Source: Hirundichthys speculiger (Eukaryota > Chordata > Actinopteri > Beloniformes > Exocoetidae). Taken from it: a stretch of DNA of 64,000 bases. The stretch lies in contig JAGFBZ010002028.1 in NCBI GenBank assembly GCA_018398805.1, positions 1,116,501 through 1,180,500 of the forward strand. The letters are read 5' to 3'. Below the pieces are notes generated by a model. That model was given only the letters and a program-made list of their open reading frames with translations, had not been told where the DNA came from and searched no databases. The translations under genes were made by a program, and so were the position numbers. This document shows, piece by piece, positions 61,015 to 64,000 of the stretch (position 1 is the first letter of the stretch; each line of letters opens with the position of its first letter).

Positions 61015-63034
61015 CAGTAGAACATCCTGGATGTTTAGCATCTAACAGTTAGCCATATGATTAAAACCGCCACGGCTAATGTTATGAACGTACTCCTCTG
61101 ACTCAGAAACAGTTTCAGTGAAAACATCGACCTTCTACTGAAACAACCAGCTGTGTCATTAACTGCTGCCAAAAATACAAGATTAATAGAAAGAGAAGAA
61201 AACTGAGTATCCCCCAGTACTTCTATCCTGCGGGACTCTTTGTTCTCTGTCTCATGTTAGCTGGTTAGTTCGATGCTTGAGATTTCATGCAAATGCGTCT
61301 ATTAAAATTAGAAATCATGTAAGCTATATTTATAACATCATGGCTGTGTTTTTTCCCCACCTGCCTTGCTGTTCAGGCACCATCAGAGGTAAAACTTGCA
61401 TTCGTATGTATTTTCGTACTTGTGCACACGCGCTCCGTTTATTTCAAATTGAAAATAAACAGGATCTTTCTTTCGTTCCTCTCAGATGGTGATCAGGTTT
61501 GTACTTGTTTGTGACTCGTGAGCTCGCCACTGGTGCAGATAGAGAGCCTCCTGTGCCTCGTCTGGCGGTACTCTAATCCCGCCTCATGCTGCCACAGCAC
61601 AAACGGCTGCACCTTTCCCCTCCCCCCCGACTCTCCGTGATATTTATTTTACCGTAATCCAAATAAACACCGGGGCCTCTCGGCACTGGGGGAAAGCAAG
61701 GTAGGAAAAAAAACTTCCTAATGTTTATATGGATCTCCACATTCATGTGTCAGCTGTTTTTTAGGTATTAACTTCGAGACTTTATACTTCCTCCTGTCCC
61801 CTGCATGTCTTCTCTGTCCACCGTGTCCAGGTGTGTCGTGGCTTTGACTGGCGTCGTCCAGTATGTGGCAGTCCAGTCTGTCCCTTGTTTTACATGGTCA
61901 GTTTTGTCAGATAGCAGTTGATGCCAGTTATAAGTGGTTTCCCGGGCTACAGATTGTCCGTAGTTAGCACCAGTGCAGCTGTGATTACTGGAGAAAATGT
62001 CCTTTATTGTGGTTATTTCAGCGTTTCCTCCGAACCACTGAAGTATGATCACCTGTAATTGCAGTAAAGTGCAGTCTTATGACTATATGCGTGTTTTTCT
62101 TCATATTCCTCATTACTGTTGCTAATGCATGCAAAGTGTCACAGGAGGAGCAGTATCCAATGCGTATTAGGGGAAAAAAAAAAGGGAGAAAACAAGACGG
62201 ATCGCTAATGAGCTCCTTGGTTACCGCAGAAATCGCCATGGCAACCAATAAGGAATAAAGTGTGGCCAGATTAGAGAACTTGAACATAATTGGATTCAAG
62301 TATTTCAAGTTAGTAATCAGAAATCTGATTGCCGAGCTGAAGATACATAAAGTTTTGGTGCGAGCTGAAATACAGTACACAACATAACTAATTGCGGGCG
62401 AGCTGTGCGAGATTGGATTGTGGGGTTTATAATTACAGAGCAGCAACTCGGATGCTGCACAGACCAAATAATTGTCTATTGTTACGGCCCTTTACTTGTT
62501 GTGTGGATACCAGGAATGTGCACAGACACATCTTTTTTTTTGGGGGGGGGGGGGAGTAGCGAACAGAAAAGGCCACAGTTAAATGTCATACAGACCTCTT
62601 GTATTAATTACGTAATCATTTATTTCTACTCCCTTGCATTTGTAGCAATGCTCGTTAGAGTATTTGTTGTTTTTCAATGAGGCGTTGAGATTTAAAGGTT
62701 ACTGTGACATCACAGAGCCAGATCAGAGCCATGCAGCCACCCGATCTCTGTCTATGTCATCCTGCGTTTGTACCTCAAAGGTGACATTGCAGAGCTTCAA
62801 ACGGCGATATCAAACCAGACAGAGACCCCCATGGAAGAGGGGGACAAGGGTGGAGTCGAGTGGCTGACTCCGCCTCCTAAAGACGACGTGTTACTTACAG
62901 AGGCATGCTGGGAAACGGAACTGTCTTTCTGTCGTATTTTGACCCAAACCGTGTCAGACGTTTCATGAAAATGTCAGAAAATGTTGTCAACTGTTAAAAA
63001 AAAAAGTTGTAATTCTCTTTCATGGTGTAGCAGT

Positions 63035-63711
63035 ACACACTAAACTCAAAACTGAAATCATTGTCTGTGGCCCACAGAAACAAAGAGAAAGTGTTTTCAG
63101 TCACCTTGAGACTCTCTCTAGAACCTAAAAATCAGGTCAGAAATTTAGGGGTAATATTGGATTCAGATTTGAACTTTAACAGCCACATTTAAAGCAGCTT
63201 TTTCCCATCTAAAAAACATCGCCAGAATCAAAGGAATAGTGTCTAAACCAGATTTAGAAAGACTAATCCATGCGTTAGTCTCCACCAGGTTAGACTACTG
63301 TAACGGCCTGCTCACTGGGCTCTAAACCAGCTGTGAGACATCCAGAACGCTGCTGCACCAGTCCTGACTAGAACCAGGAAATACGACCATATTAGTCCAG
63401 TCCTGAGGTCTCTGGCTTCCTGTCACTCAGAGAATAGACTTTAAAACAGCTCTACTGGTGTACAAGTCTCTTCATGGTCTAGCCCCAAAGTCCATCTCTG
63501 ACATGTTAGAGCCATATGAACCAACCCGGACTCTGAGAACCTCAGGTAGTGGCCTCCTGCTGGTGCCCAGAGTCAGGACTAAACAAGGTGAAGCTGCATT
63601 TCAGATTTATGGAATGATTCTGTTTGCCTTCTTGTAATTTTATATATCTGTAAAGCATTTTGAATTGCCTTGAGTACGAATTGTGCTCTACAAATAAACT
63701 TGCCTTGCCTT
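63035..63711 (+). mobile_element. L2-type LINE, 3' end of ORF2 plus tail
   Basis: Plus-strand frames give NQVRNLGVILDSDLNFNSHI, LIHALVSTRLDYCNGLLTGL, RIDFKTALLVYKSLHGLAPK and LLLVPRVRTKQGEAAFQIYG, the typical C-terminal order of L2/Maui-type LINE ORF2. The tail ends AAATAAACTTGCCTTGCCTT, with a short tandem TTGCC(T) repeat as in L2 3' ends. Frameshifts and stops make it inactive, and it is 5'-truncated. Confidence 0.8.
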
Positions 63712-64000
63712 ACTTTGAGCAATGACAGATCAACACAGAGCACAAAACAACTCCACAGATGTAAATATCTTAAACTTAAGAATTAAAAGAATTGGCCAGG
63801 TTATGTTGTCCACCTCTCTGTCATTTTATAGATCATCTCCACCATAGCAAATCTACATGTCTTCTCTGTGTCGATAAAGTTGCTGGAAAAACGGGGAAGT
63901 AGCAGAGATGGCGACAAATCAAGGAGCTGGAGTAAGAAAATGTGATTTTTTTTCTGTTTTAGAGTTGCAGCAGCTGAAACACCTGAGCGGCCTTACAGGA

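Larger units (their letters stand above)
56181..64000 (+). other. zranb3 intron (3' end not in window), repeat-rich
   Basis: No downstream zranb3 exon (expected to start with a DGKQ-like sequence, and later an HNH domain) was recognised, so this intron probably exceeds 7.8 kb. Contents: a right-end hAT-like fragment near 56930-57012 (TATATCGTGCAGCCCTG), a 12-bp-stem hairpin at 58832-58861, a poly-T at about 59247-59265, a hAT element at 60295-61014, a G run at about 62542-62553 and an L2-type LINE 3' end at about 63035-63711. Confidence 0.65.

Noticed and set aside
63960..64000. Possible next zranb3 exon after TCTGTTTTAG
   Set aside because: Read in the required phase 0 it hits TGA within five codons, and the other frames do not match the family.

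Overview
The window looks like teleost fish nuclear DNA. Conserved protein-coding blocks are short, bounded by GT/AG splice sites and separated by kilobases of AT-rich intron. Those introns are full of hAT, Tc1/mariner and L2-type elements of the kinds common in bony fish. There is no prokaryotic organisation, and I found no rRNA, tRNA or CRISPR array. I recognise one gene on the plus strand: zranb3, the SNF2-family annealing helicase/endonuclease that works at stalled, PCNA-ubiquitinated replication forks.

Thirteen zranb3 exons lie between 7387 and 56180, in order and with compatible phases. They encode about 768 residues: Walker A, the DESH box, the rest of the SNF2 domain, the C-terminal helicase domain (motif [11 protein letters not shown]), the PIP box (QHDIRSFF), the NZF zinc finger, an acidic linker and the start of the C-terminal part. 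The N-terminal exon(s) before 7387 and the C-terminal exons (including the expected HNH nuclease) were not found and probably lie outside the window. Two exon features stand out. A 19-nt microexon carries the residues just before Walker A. The long exon 37742-38197 changes reading frame in a G-rich stretch between the PIP box and the NZF, and the downstream exon only fits the shifted frame.

The rest is intron. 1-7386 holds a hAT-like element carrying a MADF-like ORF, inserted into a Tc1 remnant. 9319-9976, 15046-16053, 19538-19965, 36564-37577, 39224-40016 and 60295-61014 are terminal-inverted-repeat elements, five of them with 8-bp target duplications. A second, inverted MADF-carrying hAT copy is at 12453-13047. 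Three near-identical 365-bp palindromic Tc1-type MITEs lie at 29105, 30538 and 46000. A probable solo LTR is at 23090-23449. Decayed LINE copies lie at about 16885-17205 (minus), 41860-42860 (minus) and 63035-63711 (plus).

The most unusual non-genic structure is a roughly 2-kb minisatellite at 52183-54174. Its 15-bp unit is open in all six frames and has one hypervariable triplet at a fixed position. It yields long but probably meaningless ORFs on both strands.
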